The notes under the pieces were generated by a model. That model saw only the letters and a program-made list of their open reading frames with translations, did not search any database and was not told where the DNA came from. From Laburnicola sp. R22_1 (taxonomy: Eukaryota > Ascomycota > Dothideomycetes > Pleosporales > Didymosphaeriaceae), in the NCBI GenBank assembly GCA_014281115.1, contig JACONQ010000012.1:1550001-1614000 (forward strand): a DNA stretch of 64,000 bases. Direction: 5' to 3'. The stretch's first letter is position 1. Each line of letters starts with the position of its first letter. Made by a program: the position numbers and the translations under genes. Shown piece by piece: positions 25,919 through 38,100 of this stretch.

Positions 25919-26196
25919 TATAATAGTTTATGCCTGCCTCCCTACTAGTTATTTACTATTACCTTTTCTTTTATACCCTAATAGCGCCTTTTACCTTATA
26001 GAAGGTGCCTTTTCTAGTTAGTGTTAGCGCGTAGTTAGTGTAGGCCTATGCCCTACGCCGCCTACTATATAAGTAAGGGCCCCCTAGGTCCCTTCCTTAT
26101 CCCCTATCTTAGTATAGTCTTAATTTAGTTATCTCTTTTAACTATACTAGCTGTCCCTAAGAGGTTTGCCCTATAAGGCCGTGTACCGCCCTTATA
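25919..26196 (+). repeat. 3' LTR of Gyp1a
   Basis: 278 bp, begins TATAATAG (RIP form of TGTAACAG) and ends CCCTTATA. Collinear over its whole length with the 5' LTR. Confidence 0.88.
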
Positions 26197-28613
26197 ATAA
26201 ATAATATAGGTGAGACTTTTTAACTAGAAGTAAGAGTTTATCTTCTTTACTTATCTCTAATTCTTATATAGAAGGACTCTATATATATAGACTATTTCTC
26301 TAGGGCTACTAATATAGTGTTCTTCTTTTACTATAGCAACCTAAGAACTAATTTATTGTCCTTCTCTTTCCTATTAATATAAGCTTATATTATTTTAATA
26401 TACTCCTTAAAATCTATCTTTATATAAGTAGCTTTATAGACTAAGAAGGTTACTTCTCTAAATTCTATTACTTAATAGGGATTATTTAAACTAATATATT
26501 ATAGGTTAGCTTACCTAGTAAACTTCTTAGATATAAAGGTAGTAATTAAAAATTTTAAATTGAGTATAGTATACATAAAGGCAATATTATTAATAAGTAT
26601 ATTAATAGTAATTAGTGTTAAATCTAGCAATATTTTTTTATATATATTAAGGTTCTCCTCTAGTTTCTCTATAACCTACTTTATCTCCTTCCTCTAATAA
26701 TTTCTAGGGGGAGAAGCTAGTTTTCTAACTCTACTAAGCTATTAATATTCTTATTACTACTATTTATTTTTAGGCCTTGCTAGCCCTAGCTTATATTAGG
26801 GATATTATAACTTAGAGATAATAACTTTAAATACTATATCCTTTTTTACTATAGTAGAAGTTTGCTCTTTCTTTATAGTGCTTTTTTAACTCCTTTTTAG
26901 AGACCTATTTAGTACGCTTTTTAGTCTTTAGAGAGTTTACTTTAGTAGTCCTTATAATACTAAAACGCGTAAGTTTCTAATCTATAGTGTTAGTAGACTT
27001 AGTAAAGGAGCAGGCTACTATATAAAAGGGCTTTAATATCTTTATATAGCAAATATTTTTCTTAACTATATTAACTTTGTCTATAAGTATTATAAGGTTC
27101 TAGTCTTTAAAGATCTCTAGCGTAATTAGCCTATTCTATAAGTCTATATATAAGGCTCTCTAGTAAATATTCTTTAAGTTATTCTAGTTATCTTTATTAT
27201 CCTTAATAGCTAGGCATATAAAGTTAGTATTAAACTTAGTTAGTAGGGTTTTACCCTATTAGCTAAGAAATAGCCTATTCTATACTTACTCCTCTACTAA
27301 CTTATTATAGAAGCTTATATCTAAGAAACCCTAGAATTTATTTTTAGAATAGGTTCCTATTTTATAAAGGCTAGTATAATGTTCACTGCCTTATCTATTA
27401 GTCTACTTATAATATAATTAATTACATTTCTTAAAAGGGGGCAGTTTTTATAAATTTTAGTTTTTATTATATATTCCTAATATTAGTAATCCTAATAGCT
27501 TCTAGAGAATAACTCTAGGTTAGAGAGTTAGGGGCGCTAGCGCTCTAATAGTGCTTTGCTAGACGCTAGTATTACTACTGTTATTTAAAAGGGGGCTAAG
27601 GGCATAGTCTCTAATTTAGTGTGTTACTCTAATTAGGCGAGTTAATTAGCAATTACTTGTAGTAAGGCCTAAAGCTATTTACTAGTATTTTATTAAACTA
27701 CTAGTGTAACTTAGAGTTATTCTAAGCTAGTAAGATAGCCTATAATTTATATTAGTGCGTCTTAAAGGGCGTCCCCTTCTATATTTTAAATCTTCTCCCT
27801 TCTTTAGAGAAGTGCTTAGGGCCCTATTAATTTTTAGTCTTATAGATACTAGTAGACTAGCTTAATTTTCTATATACACTTTATCTTATTACAACCGTCT
27901 ATATATAGTTCCTTAGTAAGGTTAGTAGTAATATCTACCTTTATAGCTTCTTACTATTAGAGTTTAGTAACTTATTACGCTAAGAGAGAGACAAAGGTAT
28001 TCTGTCTTCTATAGAAAGACTTTAGTATTCCCTCTATTATACTTATATTTATTGTATAGAGTTAAAAGATCTTAGTATCTAACTTAGCTATATATTTATT
28101 TATAGGATTAAGGGATCTTAGTGTCTATCTTAACTATATATTTATTTATAGAGTTAAGGGACCTTAATATCTAACTTAACTACGTGTTTGTTTTATAACG
28201 TTTAAAGATTTTAGTATCTAACTTAACTGCGTATTTATTTATAGAGTTAGTCTTAGTATATTAGAGAGATTTTGTAAGCTTCCTTATTATAAGAAGTTAA
28301 TTAAATTTAATATAAGAGACTTTAAACTAAGAGGTTAAAGTTGCCAGAGTAAACTTATAAATTTAATAGAGTTTAATAGTAACTCTAGCTATAGACTTAT
28401 ATATACTCCTAGCTTGGCAAAAGCACGAGCCTAGAACTCTAAGGCAGCAGGCTAAGTAACTATAGAAGGGCGCTTAGCTCCTTACACCGCCCTCATAATC
28501 TTTACTTTTACTAATTTATAGTTAAGAGCTAGTTAACTATTAATTAGTAATAAATAGATACTCTATAGCTAGCTATATAAATAGTAATATCTACTTTTTT
28601 ATATAGTAAGAGT
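26197..28613 (-). mobile_element. Element X: unassigned minus-strand retroelement remnant
   Basis: This RIP-degraded stretch has no intact frame. On the minus strand a possible LTR start (TGTAAGGAGC) lies at 28486, with a TATA-like TATATATAAG about 85 bp downstream. Next come four 46-bp tandem repeats (28059-28243) and then a long stretch that could be gag. An LTR, a repeat-bearing leader and gag is the layout seen in Gyp1a/Gyp1b, so X may be the 5' part of another LTR element. No second LTR or diagnostic pol motif was found. U3 inserted at its right side; sequence right of 40460 is probably the continuation. Confidence 0.4.
28059..28243. repeat. 46-bp tandem repeat, four copies
   Basis: Units start near 28059, 28105, 28151 and 28197. 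Each contains a GAGTTAAGGGATCTTAGTAT-like start and a TATTTATTTATAG-like end. The array lies in the putative leader of element X. Confidence 0.8.
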
Positions 28614-28624
28614 AAAGAGTATAT

Positions 28625-28872
28625 ATGGCATTAATTTATCTACCTAGGGCTAGGACGACAAAGGCTGTTATCTTAAATAATATAAAAAAAAGCAAAGCCC
28701 CCTACTTAGTAATTAAAAAGAGCGTAAAAAAGGTAATTATAAAAAAAAGCGCGTTTAAACTACTACGCTCGCTTAGTAGTCTTAGCGCGAAGCTCCTATA
28801 TACAAAGTTTTTATAAAGAGGCTATAGTTAGAACTTTAGGGAAAAAATAAAATTTTAGCACAGTAACGCTAT
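28625..28872 (+). mobile_element. U3: left part of a U element split by Gyp2
   Basis: It starts ATGGCATTAATTTATC directly after the 11-bp sequence AAAGAGTATAT (28614-28624). The same 11 bp follow the right half at 40460-40470. A 63-codon open stretch from the first base is the lysine-rich reading shared by other U copies; it is a relic, not a gene. The element continues at 39204 after Gyp2. Confidence 0.8.
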
Positions 28873-29061
28873 TGTAAGGCCTCCTTGTTACTTAGGTAGC
28901 TAAATAGGGCCTTATATCTTCTTTGAGCCTAGTAGGGGTTTAGATAAAAAAACTCTTACTTTAGATAAGAGCAGGTAGTAATTTGTCTTATTACTACTTA
29001 CCTTCTAATATTATCCTATTCTATCTTATTAATTATTAGGTGCCCTAGTAACACCCTTATA
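28873..29061 (+). repeat. 5' LTR of Gyp2
   Basis: 189 bp, starts TGTAAGGCC and ends ACACCCTTATA. It pairs with 39015-39203. Confidence 0.9.
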
Positions 29062-31159
29062 TTTAAATCGCTCCCTTATAAGTAGTAGTAAGATTCTTGC
29101 TACTATAATAGTAATATATAAATCTAGTAGACACCTTGCCTCTATAAGCTAGAAGCTAGGCAGCCTATTTAAGAACACTTAGTAGTAAGCTAGTGCTATT
29201 AAATAGATAGAAGAATAAGTAGAAGAACTTAAGAAGGCTACCTAAGAAGAAATTAATAATAGCGCTAAGAGTTTATAAGGCCCTTAAGTAGAGTTAAATA
29301 TAATAGAAGCTAATAAAAGGGTAGATTATCTTATAAAATTATAAGATTGGGCGTATAAAGAATAAGAATAATAGAAACTATAATATATTAAAGATATATA
29401 ATAATAATATAAAGCTAGTAATATAGGAGCTCTTAATAAGCTTACTAGAACTCTATATATAGCTACTATAGCCTTATTATTCCTAGTAGCTACTAAATAA
29501 AGTATCTTACTGTAACCACCCTTACTATATATCTATAACTACAAGAATTATTATAATTATAACTAATAGAAATAAGATTATAAGTTTTATTTCTTATAAG
29601 CGTCTTCTTACTTTATTATAGAAAATTATAAGGTCACCTTTAGTAGGTAGTACCTATTTAAGGATTTTTAAAGCTAATTTAAGTTGTATTACAACTAATA
29701 GCAATAAATAAACCCTAAATAGGCTTCTACCTAGTAGACGTTAATAGAATAAATACTTAATACCCTAGGTACTCTATTAGAACACTAAGAGATAGTATTT
29801 AAGGTAATAAAGAACTGTTGCTAGAGGGCAAATTAAACCCTAACTAACCTACTTAACTACCTTCTTCTTATATAGAATAAGGTTAAAAAGCAGAATAAGT
29901 ATTATAGAGTAGCTGAGTTTATAGTTTCTATAAATAATAAGCTATGTAAGAAAGTTCTATATTACTTACCTTTTTAGAGGAAAACCCTTATAAAGGTAGA
30001 AGAGATTACTAATTGCCTTTACTAAGAGAAAGGGTAGTCTACTACAAGTAAAGGTAAGTCTAAAGACTTATTAAAGAGGCCTAAGTTAATAACACCCCCT
30101 ATAGAGTTAGCTAAGTTAGCTAAACCTAGTAGAAAGGAGTAAAAGGACTATAAATAGTCTAGCTTAATATAGAAGGAACAGGATAAAGATAATCTAAAGG
30201 TTACTTACTAGAACTATAGTAATAAAGGCTACATTTCCCCTAATTATAAGAAAAAGAAAAATCTAAACCTACCTTTCTATTCTAAGGACGTATTAAAGTC
30301 TATAGGAAAAAGTAAGAGCTAGTAGGACTAGACTTTCTCCTATTAGCTGCAATTGTTAAGTGTAAGAAGAATAAGTAGCTTAGAAAGCTTTATAATATGC
30401 TTTACCTAAAAAGGCTAACTGTAATAATAGTATACCCTATAGTAGGGGATTTAGACTTAGTTAAGGCACTAATTAATAGTAGCACTAAACTTAACGTAAT
30501 CTCTGCTTACTTTATAAAAGAGAAAAATCTAATAGTAATACTCTTACTAGACTTTATAGGAGAGGTAGTAAATAGTACAAATATTACTATATATAGATTT
30601 ATAGTTACTAAAGTGCACCTAGTAGATACTAGGGGTTATAAGGAGACCTACTAGATTCTATTTATAGTAGCAGACCTAAGGAAGTATAAGATATACTTAG
30701 AATTACTATAGATTACTATATATAATCTAAAACTTAACTTTTATAAGGGTTAATTATTATTCTAAGGAAAGTTAAGGTAGAATGCGCCTAACTATACTAA
30801 AGTAGCCCTTAAAGACGCAGAATAGTTTAGTTTAATAATATTAGACTTAACTATAAAATTATGCACGTGTTATATTAGCTATATAGGTAATAGGATATTT
30901 ATAATTTTAGTAGAGGCTATAATACTATAGGTATACTAAGAGTTTACTAAAGTAGCAAATAGTAATTAATTAAAGATTCTTATAGAATATTCTATAACTA
31001 ACCTAAATATTAATCTTCTCCCTAGGAAATAATTACCCTATTAGTCCCTTTATAACATATCTAAGGGCAAGCTAAGTATTTTATATAAGTATATCGCAGA
31101 TTACTTATAAAGAAGCTAAATATAATATTTAAAATTACTAGCTAGAGCACTAATCCTAT

Positions 31160-31451
31160 TGTCAAATAGACAGTCACTGTAAAATCCAGTGGGTAGGTGT
31201 GTACGATCATATGGCCCCTTACAGTGGTAATCAGTATAAATCACAGTGATTTCACTGTGAAATACACTAAGGAGGCTGGCGCACTACTGTTTTACACTGC
31301 CCCTGTACTATTCTAAATAGTACTAGTGCGGCTTAGTACTAGATAGTTACTTCTCGCGGTAGCCGAGCTTCTCCGACGGAACACACACAATCAATCAATC
31401 AACCCACCACTTTTCCATCTTAACTCATCAAGAATACCCGTATATTTGACA
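31160..31451 (+). mobile_element. Solo LTR (or LTR-like MITE) inserted in Gyp2, not RIP-mutated
   Basis: A 292-bp insertion starts TGTCAAATAGAC and ends GTATATTTGACA, giving 12-bp inverted ends with one mismatch. It is flanked by perfect CCTAT duplications (31155-31159, 31452-31456). Removing it restores the Gyp2 RT reading around the LFTKKKDSILRLC relic. It keeps abundant CpA, TpG and CAAT repeats (AATCAATCAATCAA near 31390), so it escaped RIP or arrived after it. TG...CA ends with a 5-bp duplication favour a solo LTR of a third LTR family; a MITE is the alternative. Confidence 0.8.
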
Positions 31452-31848
31452 CCTATTTACGAAGAAGAAGGATAGTATATTAAGGCTATGCATAGATTAC
31501 TACAACCTTAATAAGATTACTATTAAGAATTGCTATATATTACCTTTAATTACTAAGTCCTTAGAAAGATTAGTAAAAGTAAAGTTCTTTACTAAAATTA
31601 ATAACTAAAAGGCGTATTATAAAATAAGAATTAAAAAAGGTAATAAAAAGAAAATAGCTTTTTATATAAAGTATAAACACTTTAAGTATTTAGTAATACT
31701 ATTTAGTTTAACTAATACTCTAGCATAATTCTAGAAACATATTAATAAGGTCCTAGTAGGACTAATTAATATAATATATATTGTCTATTTAGACAATATA
31801 CTAATTTTCTCTTCTCTCTTAGGGTTAATTTATAATATTACGTAATTC

Positions 31849-32601
31849 TAGGCTAGTTATTTAACTAACCACTGTGTTACGTAATTAATAATTTCTTTAA
31901 TAATATTTTTTACTACAATAATAATAACAATAATTATAATAGTAAAATAGAGGAACATATTATAGTGGATACGGGCATAAAGTTGTCTAAGTATAGCAGA
32001 AGTCTAGATGGTAAATCTACGCTGTGGTGGAGGACTATAAGCGAGGATTTTAGTCTAGAAATAAGCGAAAAATTAGACTCCTTAGCGAGTTCGAATCTCG
32101 CTCTCTCCACCCTCTAGTTTTTAAACACTAAAAAACTAATCTTTGTGGACAAGAAAAAAAGTAGTCTAAATAAGCTAGTATCTCTAATAATTAAGAAATT
32201 TCTAACTATTTGAGCTAGTCTTAACTAAGTTACTAGATTAAACTTATAGGACGGGAAAGCTACTAGCAAGTACCTCTAATAATTAAGAAATCTTTAACTA
32301 GTTACTAGTCTTAAGAAGTTATTAAGATTTAAACTTATAGGACGAGAAAGTTAATTAAGGCATATTACTATCTTCTAATTTAGGAAAAACTTTATTGGAA
32401 ATTTCAATTCACGCTTTAGATAGACAATAGGCCACTAGTGTTAGTTTTCCCTTAACTCCCTTTTAAGGGCTTTTTTTACTAGGGGAAAGTGCCCCTCGTC
32501 TACCTATACGATTTGCCTGTGGCTGTATTTACTTTACAGAAAAATTAGAAGCAATAGAAATATTAATAATAATAATAATAGTAACTAACCTAACTAGCCT
32601 A
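31849..32601. other. RIP-poor block inside V bounded by 11-bp inverted repeats
   Basis: TAGGCTAGTTA at 31849 and its reverse complement at 32591-32601 bound 753 bp that keep CpA and TpG. Inside are a tRNA-like segment (32015-32110), a direct repeat of about 87 bp (about 32175-32350) that includes CTTATAGGACGRGAAAG, a CCCTT...AAGGG hairpin near 32450, and an AGGGG...CCCCT hairpin near 32480. Such short GC hairpins in AT-rich DNA resemble fungal mitochondrial intergenic sequence, so mitochondrial or plasmid origin is possible. No target duplication is visible around the inverted repeats. Confidence 0.4.
32025..32110 (+). tRNA. tRNA-like sequence (pseudogene or SINE-type head; isotype not assigned)
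   Basis: GGTGGAG pairs perfectly with CTCCACC across about 86 bases, and the 3' half has a good T-arm, GCGAG-TTCGAAT-CTCGC, with a Pol III B-box-like core GTTCGAATC. A GTCTA/TAGAC stem occurs between them. The D-arm and anticodon arm do not fold canonically, two extra bases follow the T-arm, and no anticodon can be named. It is therefore a tRNA-like or degenerate tRNA sequence, possibly class II, rather than a proven functional tRNA. Confidence 0.4.
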
Positions 32602-35600
32602 TTACTCTCCTATAGTAAATCTCTTCTCGCAACTAGTAAGCTATATACTGCCCCCTAGGACCTTACTACTACTACTTATCTCTCTTATGCTTTTACCACC
32701 ATTGCTTACTTTTACTTTCACTCTTATCGCTTATAGTCCCCTGCCTTAATAGTAGCCTAAATAATTACTACTACCTTAATAAGCTTCTTATACTACTAGT
32801 ATGCCTTTAGCGTCTTATATATTATAATAAACTCTTTCTTTCTTTTACTTTAGTTTTTACCCTTATAGTTCTTATTACCTTTATTTTTAGTTATATTTTT
32901 AAGTTTTTATAGTATAATTTTTGCGTTATGCTATTATTATATTATAAAGGCTACGTTTATTTTACCAATATCTAGATACTAAAAGACTATCTTACACTTT
33001 AAAATCTAAAGGCATAAAATGCAGCAAATTAGCCTAAAGATATTACTAATAAAGTACTTAAAGATAAGCTCTAGAGACTTTTTTAACAATCCTTTTAGTT
33101 GCATAAGATTACTAAATCTCTAGAAATTGTCTTTAACTTTGCCTAGCTAGTTGTCTATATCCTAACTAAATTTAATAATAGCTATGTTACTATAGGTATT
33201 AGACTTAGACGTAATATTAGGTTACTAAAAAGTAGTTAATGCATTACTAGATATAATAAATAGAAGGTTAAATTTAAAAGATATAGTGTTGTGTATTAAA
33301 GTAAAGATTTAGTATACTAGGCGTTACTAATAATATAAAAGTAGACTTATATACTATACGTATAGCAAACTATAGTTTACTAGTTAAGAGATAATATATA
33401 ATTTAGTTATACTTAACTATCTAATAACTGCTATTATTAATGCTACTATATAGAAAGTTAATAACAAAATTATTATTATTTTGTATATATTTTGTGACTA
33501 CTACTATATACTAGGTACTAGGTTTTAGTGCCTTTTATTTTACTCCTCTTTGTATATAGTGTAGACTTAACCTTAGTTAGAATCTCTACACAACAAAGAT
33601 CTTTAATACTTATTTTCTCTAATATAGAAGAGGAATACAAACAATATATAAAAAAAGTCCTTTTAAGACTATATAAGGCCAAATTATATATTAAACTTAG
33701 TAAGTCAAAGTTTTATTAGGAAGAAATAGAGTGCCTAGGCTATATTATTAGCTAAAAGGAAGTTAGGGTATATAAAGACTATATAAAAATAATTATAAAG
33801 TAGCTACTCCCTAAGATAGTACGTAATATTAGGGTGTTTATTGGTTTTATAAATTATTACTAGATATTTATTAAAGAGTTTTTAAAAGTGGCTCTACCTC
33901 TTACTAAACTTACATAAAAGAGGTCTAGTGCTATCTAGGGTAAGTATGCTTAAAGAAGAGAGGAAAGCTAACCCTTATACCTAAATATATAGGCAAGAGT
34001 AGCTTTTAAAGAGTTAAAGGCTATATTTATAAAAGTACCTATATTAGTATACTTTAAGTCTAATAAAAAAATAAAACTTAAGATAAATACCTTAGGTCGT
34101 ATAATATCTAGTTTACTAAGCTAAAATGTGTCTAAATCTAATAGAATCCTATAATAGTAACCTATTAGGTTCTTTTTATAAAAGCTAGATAGCACACAAC
34201 TTTAATATAATACATATAATAAAAAATTACTAGCTATTAATAAAAGTGTTAAATACTAGCAACACTACCTATTAAGTATTCCATTTACTATTCTTATAGA
34301 TTATAATAACTTGCAATAGTTTATAGATATAAAGAAATTAAACTACTAATAGGTTAGAATTTATAAGAGGCTAGTAAAGTATAATTATATTATTATCTAC
34401 TAGCTAAGAAAGAAAAACCTATTAAATAAACTATTAAAACGCCCTAACTATATAAGTAAGGCGCAGCACCTAGCAAAGAAAGGAAATAGGGCTTATATAG
34501 AGCTTTTAGAAATATTATTAAGTAGGAATACTTTTAATAAACTAACTACCTAATTAATTAGTGTAATTATAAAATTCTAATAAGCGGCACCTTAGGAACA
34601 AACGCAGCTAAGAAGGCGCAAGCCTAGGAGAGCAATTGCGGAAAAGCTAATATTATTAATAGAGAATAGCTCTAAATCTAACTTAGAGACTAAAGATAAA
34701 GTTAAGGCTTTAGAAAAATTTTAATCCTAATAGTTAGGTAGGAAGTTGCTATAAGAAGGCGTAATAAAGTAGAATAGAATTAAAGTGCTTATAATAAGTG
34801 CAAATAAGGTAAAGGCTTTTAGATATACTATAATAGCCCTATAGCTAAATATTCTAGGGCAAAGAAAATATTAAAAAAGTTAAGAAAGTATTCTTAATAG
34901 AAAGGAATATAATATAAAGTTAGGGACTACTATTAAAACTATTTAAAGTGTAGGATATCTATTGCACCTTAATACTAACTATATAGGTTTTTAAATTCTT
35001 TGCCTATACTAAATAGTCCTTAAGAGAATACTATCTTAGATTTTATTATAGACTTACCCTCTAGCTAAACACTTAGCTAAGTCTATAATACTATTTTAGT
35101 AATAGTAGACTATCTAATAAAGATAGCTTATTATATATCTACTAAGATAGATTAGAATATAAAGAACTTAGTAGAAGCCTAGATTTAGAATATTATTAGA
35201 TTATAGATCACTCCTAAGATAATCTTATTAGACAAAGATCTAATAATAAACTCTTACTATTAGAACTCTTTTTATTATTATCTTAATACTATAAGAGTGT
35301 TATTATTAGCCTATTACCTATAAATAGATAGGCAAACTAAAAGGCTAAATTAGACACTTAAGTAGTATCTTTAGTACTTTTACTATCTAAAATAGGATAA
35401 CTAAGTAAAGTAGTTACTAATTGCAGAATTTGCATATAATAATAGTATAAACGCAATAACTAGAGTAACTCTTTTTTTATATACTATAGAGCGGATCCTT
35501 CTATACTATAATAGCCTAAAATACTACTTAGTAGTAGAAAATCGCTATTAGGCATATTAATTATAGTAAAAGTTATTACACGATAGGCTTAATATAAAAT

Positions 35601-36858
35601 AAAGATTGTAGTAGTAAATACGTACTAGAAAAAGTACACTAATAAAAAGAAAAAGTACTTTAGTTCTAAACTAGGGAATTAAGTGTTTATATTTACTAGA
35701 TATCTAAACTCTATATAACTTAAGTGTAAACCTAATTAGAAGTTTATTAAACTAGGTATAGTTAAGTACTCTATAGGGAAAAAAGCCTATAGAGTTAACT
35801 TCTTAAAATTAAACGTACATCTAGTTTTCTATATATTATTATTAGAGCTATATAAATAAAGGAGAGCTATTAAGTCTTAAGTAGGTCCTATTATAGATAT
35901 CTTATATATATATAGCAATAACGTAGACTATATAGAGAAGGTGCTAGAGAGTAGATAAATATTAGTTAGAACCTAGAAATACCTTATTAAATAAGAAGGT
36001 TACCTAAAAAAGAAAAATTATAGGAGCTAAGCACTAATCTAAGTGCTAACACTATTAAAGAATTCTAGAAAAAGAAGAATATTCTAGGACAGCATTAAAG
36101 GGACTCTTATTTAGGTTAAACAACTATAGAAGGGGAATAAAAGAACCTTCTTAGGGAATTTTAATTCCTTTCTTTTATAAATAAGAAATTAAACTTAGGT
36201 TAACTATATAGTTAGAAAACTACTATAGGAGGTATACTTACTACCTTTATCTATTTTTCTCTATAAAGGGTTTTTTACTATAATTATAGAGGTGTTTAAT
36301 AGCATAACGTATTATAGAGGTAATAATAACTTAGAAAGATTATAGTATTTACAAGGGTTAGTTATAAAGGACTATAAAGAACTATGAGAGTATATTACGC
36401 TTTACTTAGAGCTAATAGAAGGGAATATTCTAAGAACCTAGAATTAAGATATTTTAGGGCGTTACTACCTACTAGAAGGCGCTATTTAAGTCCTAATAGA
36501 CTTCTATATTATAGAAAGCTATTACTCCTAGGGACTCTAAAGCATAATAGCTCTAAAGGTCCCCTATATATATATATATATATTAGCCTAAGGCCCCTAA
36601 AGTAACTAAAAGCACTACTAAGAAGCTAGAAGACCACTATTTATAACTATAGCTATAAGTAAAACTCTTACTATTACTCTAAAACTTCTAATAATGCGTT
36701 AGTCTATATTTATTTTATAATTGCGTTAGTATATAATATAATAGGACAAAAGGCAGAATTATAGACTTTATCTTGCTTTAGGGTTCTACTCTTATTAGTT
36801 GCGCAGTTAATAGCCTTCTTATAGCAATATTATTTAATTTTGCGCTTTATATTAGTAT

Positions 36859-38100
36859 GTGGCGTTATTTTATCTACCTAGGGGTAGGACGACAAAGGCT
36901 TTTATCTTAAATAACATAATAAAAAAAGCAAAGTCCCCTGCTTAGTAATGAAAAAAGGCGTAAAATAGTAATGATAAAAAAAAGTATAGTAGTATAGTTG
37001 GTTTTTTTTGCGACTAAGGAGTTTCTAATAAAAATATTATAATAATAGCAGTTATTCCTCCTACTATTATTAACATAGAAAAGCGTTTTAAAATAGTGTT
37101 AATAAAAAGGGCTTAGCGTATTATAAGCGAGCTAAGCGAGCTTAGTAGGCTTAGCGCACCTACTCTAACTAAAAAAAATCTGTATATAAAACTATGCATA
37201 AGGCTATATTACTATTCTAGTTTAGAGTTAGAAAGGGGAGATAAAATAGCGCTAGCGCTGCAACTAGTGCAACACTGTAACTATTATCTTCTTTACTATT
37301 ATTTCTAAAGATTGCTAGTAATAGCTATTATATTAGTAGGTTTATACTATTATAAGATATATACTAGGTAGAAGCTTACGCACTATAGGTATACTAACGC
37401 TCTATTTCTATATTAAAGTTAATCTTAAAAAGACTTCTACTACTACTATCCTATTTTTTATTATCTTTCTAGGCCTTAGTACTAATACTAATGCCGCTGT
37501 TAACGCCGCCTAAAAGTACGCTCTAATAATCTATCTACTTAAAGTTGCTAGATCTATACTAGAATATCACTCTATCTAGGGTATTATTAATAAGAAGTAG
37601 AAGGTATACCTTAATTTATATAAGGTAGTCCTAGTGTACTAGTTAGGCTAGTAATAAACTAGTAACTTAAAGTATAAAGAGTATAAAGAGTTCCTACTAT
37701 AGTTTCTTATATTACTACTAGTTAGAAAGGCGATAATAGAGGGTAGGATTACGGGGAAAGAGAAGAAGATATTTGTTAATAAGTTGCTAGGAGAGAAGAG
37801 CATTATGTAGATACGTTAGATCCTTATAGTTATAGTGTTAGATAAGCGCAACGCATAAGTGGCGCAATTATTAATAATAGTAATAATAAAGTAAAAGTTG
37901 GTTTTTTATATACGCTTTAAGTAACTTTTAATAGGCGTTAAAGCGCTTATAGATAGTAGGGTGAGTGCGTAGTAATTGCTATTGCGTTAGTAGAGGAGAG
38001 ACTAGAAGTAGACTATATTTTTAGGCGCTAGATTAGAGCGGCCTTTCTATCCTAACCTACGTAGGCTCAAATTAAAAAACAAAGGGGGTTAAAAAGGGTA
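36859..38100 (+). mobile_element. U4: diverged U relative inserted in the 3' part of Gyp2
   Basis: The first about 120 bp (GTGGCGTTATTTTATC onward) match U2. The interior from about 37100 matches U only distantly but matches the minus-strand fragment at 8641-8885. The right end is placed approximately, near text resembling the U 3' end (TTAAAAAGGG near 38090). It lies between the Gyp2 chromodomain and 3' LTR. No open frame. Confidence 0.55.

Larger units (their letters stand above)
9670..26196 (+). mobile_element. Gyp1a: Gypsy chromodomain retrotransposon carrying a nested Copia
   Basis: Two 278-bp LTRs (9670-9947 and 25919-26196) bound the element; without the nested CopA2 and one 5-bp duplication it is about 8.3 kb. 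Readable RIP-damaged domains in order: gag with a CCHC zinc-knuckle relic (about 20640-20690), aspartyl protease (LQALIDTSAS, about 21020), reverse transcriptase (about 22320-23000), RNase H (about 23180-23500), integrase core (about 24130-24600, with a NSQTE-like HLQTN relic) and a C-terminal chromodomain-like segment (about 25030-25200). Chromodomain plus RT-RH-IN order places it among the chromoviral Gypsy elements. The 5-bp flanks (GCGAG and ATAAA) do not match. Dozens of in-frame stops make it inactive. Confidence 0.88.
31813..33611. mobile_element. V: 1,799-bp insertion in the Gyp2 reverse transcriptase
   Basis: The Gyp2 RT reads through YLDNILIFS up to 31812 and resumes with NIEEEYKQYIKK at 33621. 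Both junctions carry ATTTTCTCT (31804-31812 and 33612-33620), a 9-bp duplication. The insertion starts TCTCTCTTAGGG and ends CTTTAATACTT, with no convincing terminal inverted repeat. It contains a block of unmutated-looking sequence with a tRNA-like segment (31849-32601) and about 1 kb without a recognisable frame. Element class unknown; a short target duplication of 9 bp is compatible with a Mutator-like or a non-LTR element. Confidence 0.65.

Noticed and set aside
28625..28816. 63-codon open frame MALIYLPRA...
   Set aside because: It begins at the first base of a U element and is a stretch of its degraded interior shared with other copies; not an independent gene.
30397..30654. 85-codon open frame
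   Set aside because: It is the RIP-damaged aspartyl protease part of Gyp2 (INSSTKLNVIS), not a host gene.
32025..32110. Calling a functional nuclear tRNA with named anticodon
   Set aside because: Acceptor and T-arm pair well, but D-arm and anticodon arm do not fold canonically, so only a tRNA-like call is supported.
33528..33719. 63-codon open frame
   Set aside because: It crosses the junction of element V and the Gyp2 RT; only the second half is retroelement coding sequence.
36384..36605. 73-codon open frame
   Set aside because: Lies in the Gyp2 3' region, has low complexity and an (TA)n tract, and shows no domain.
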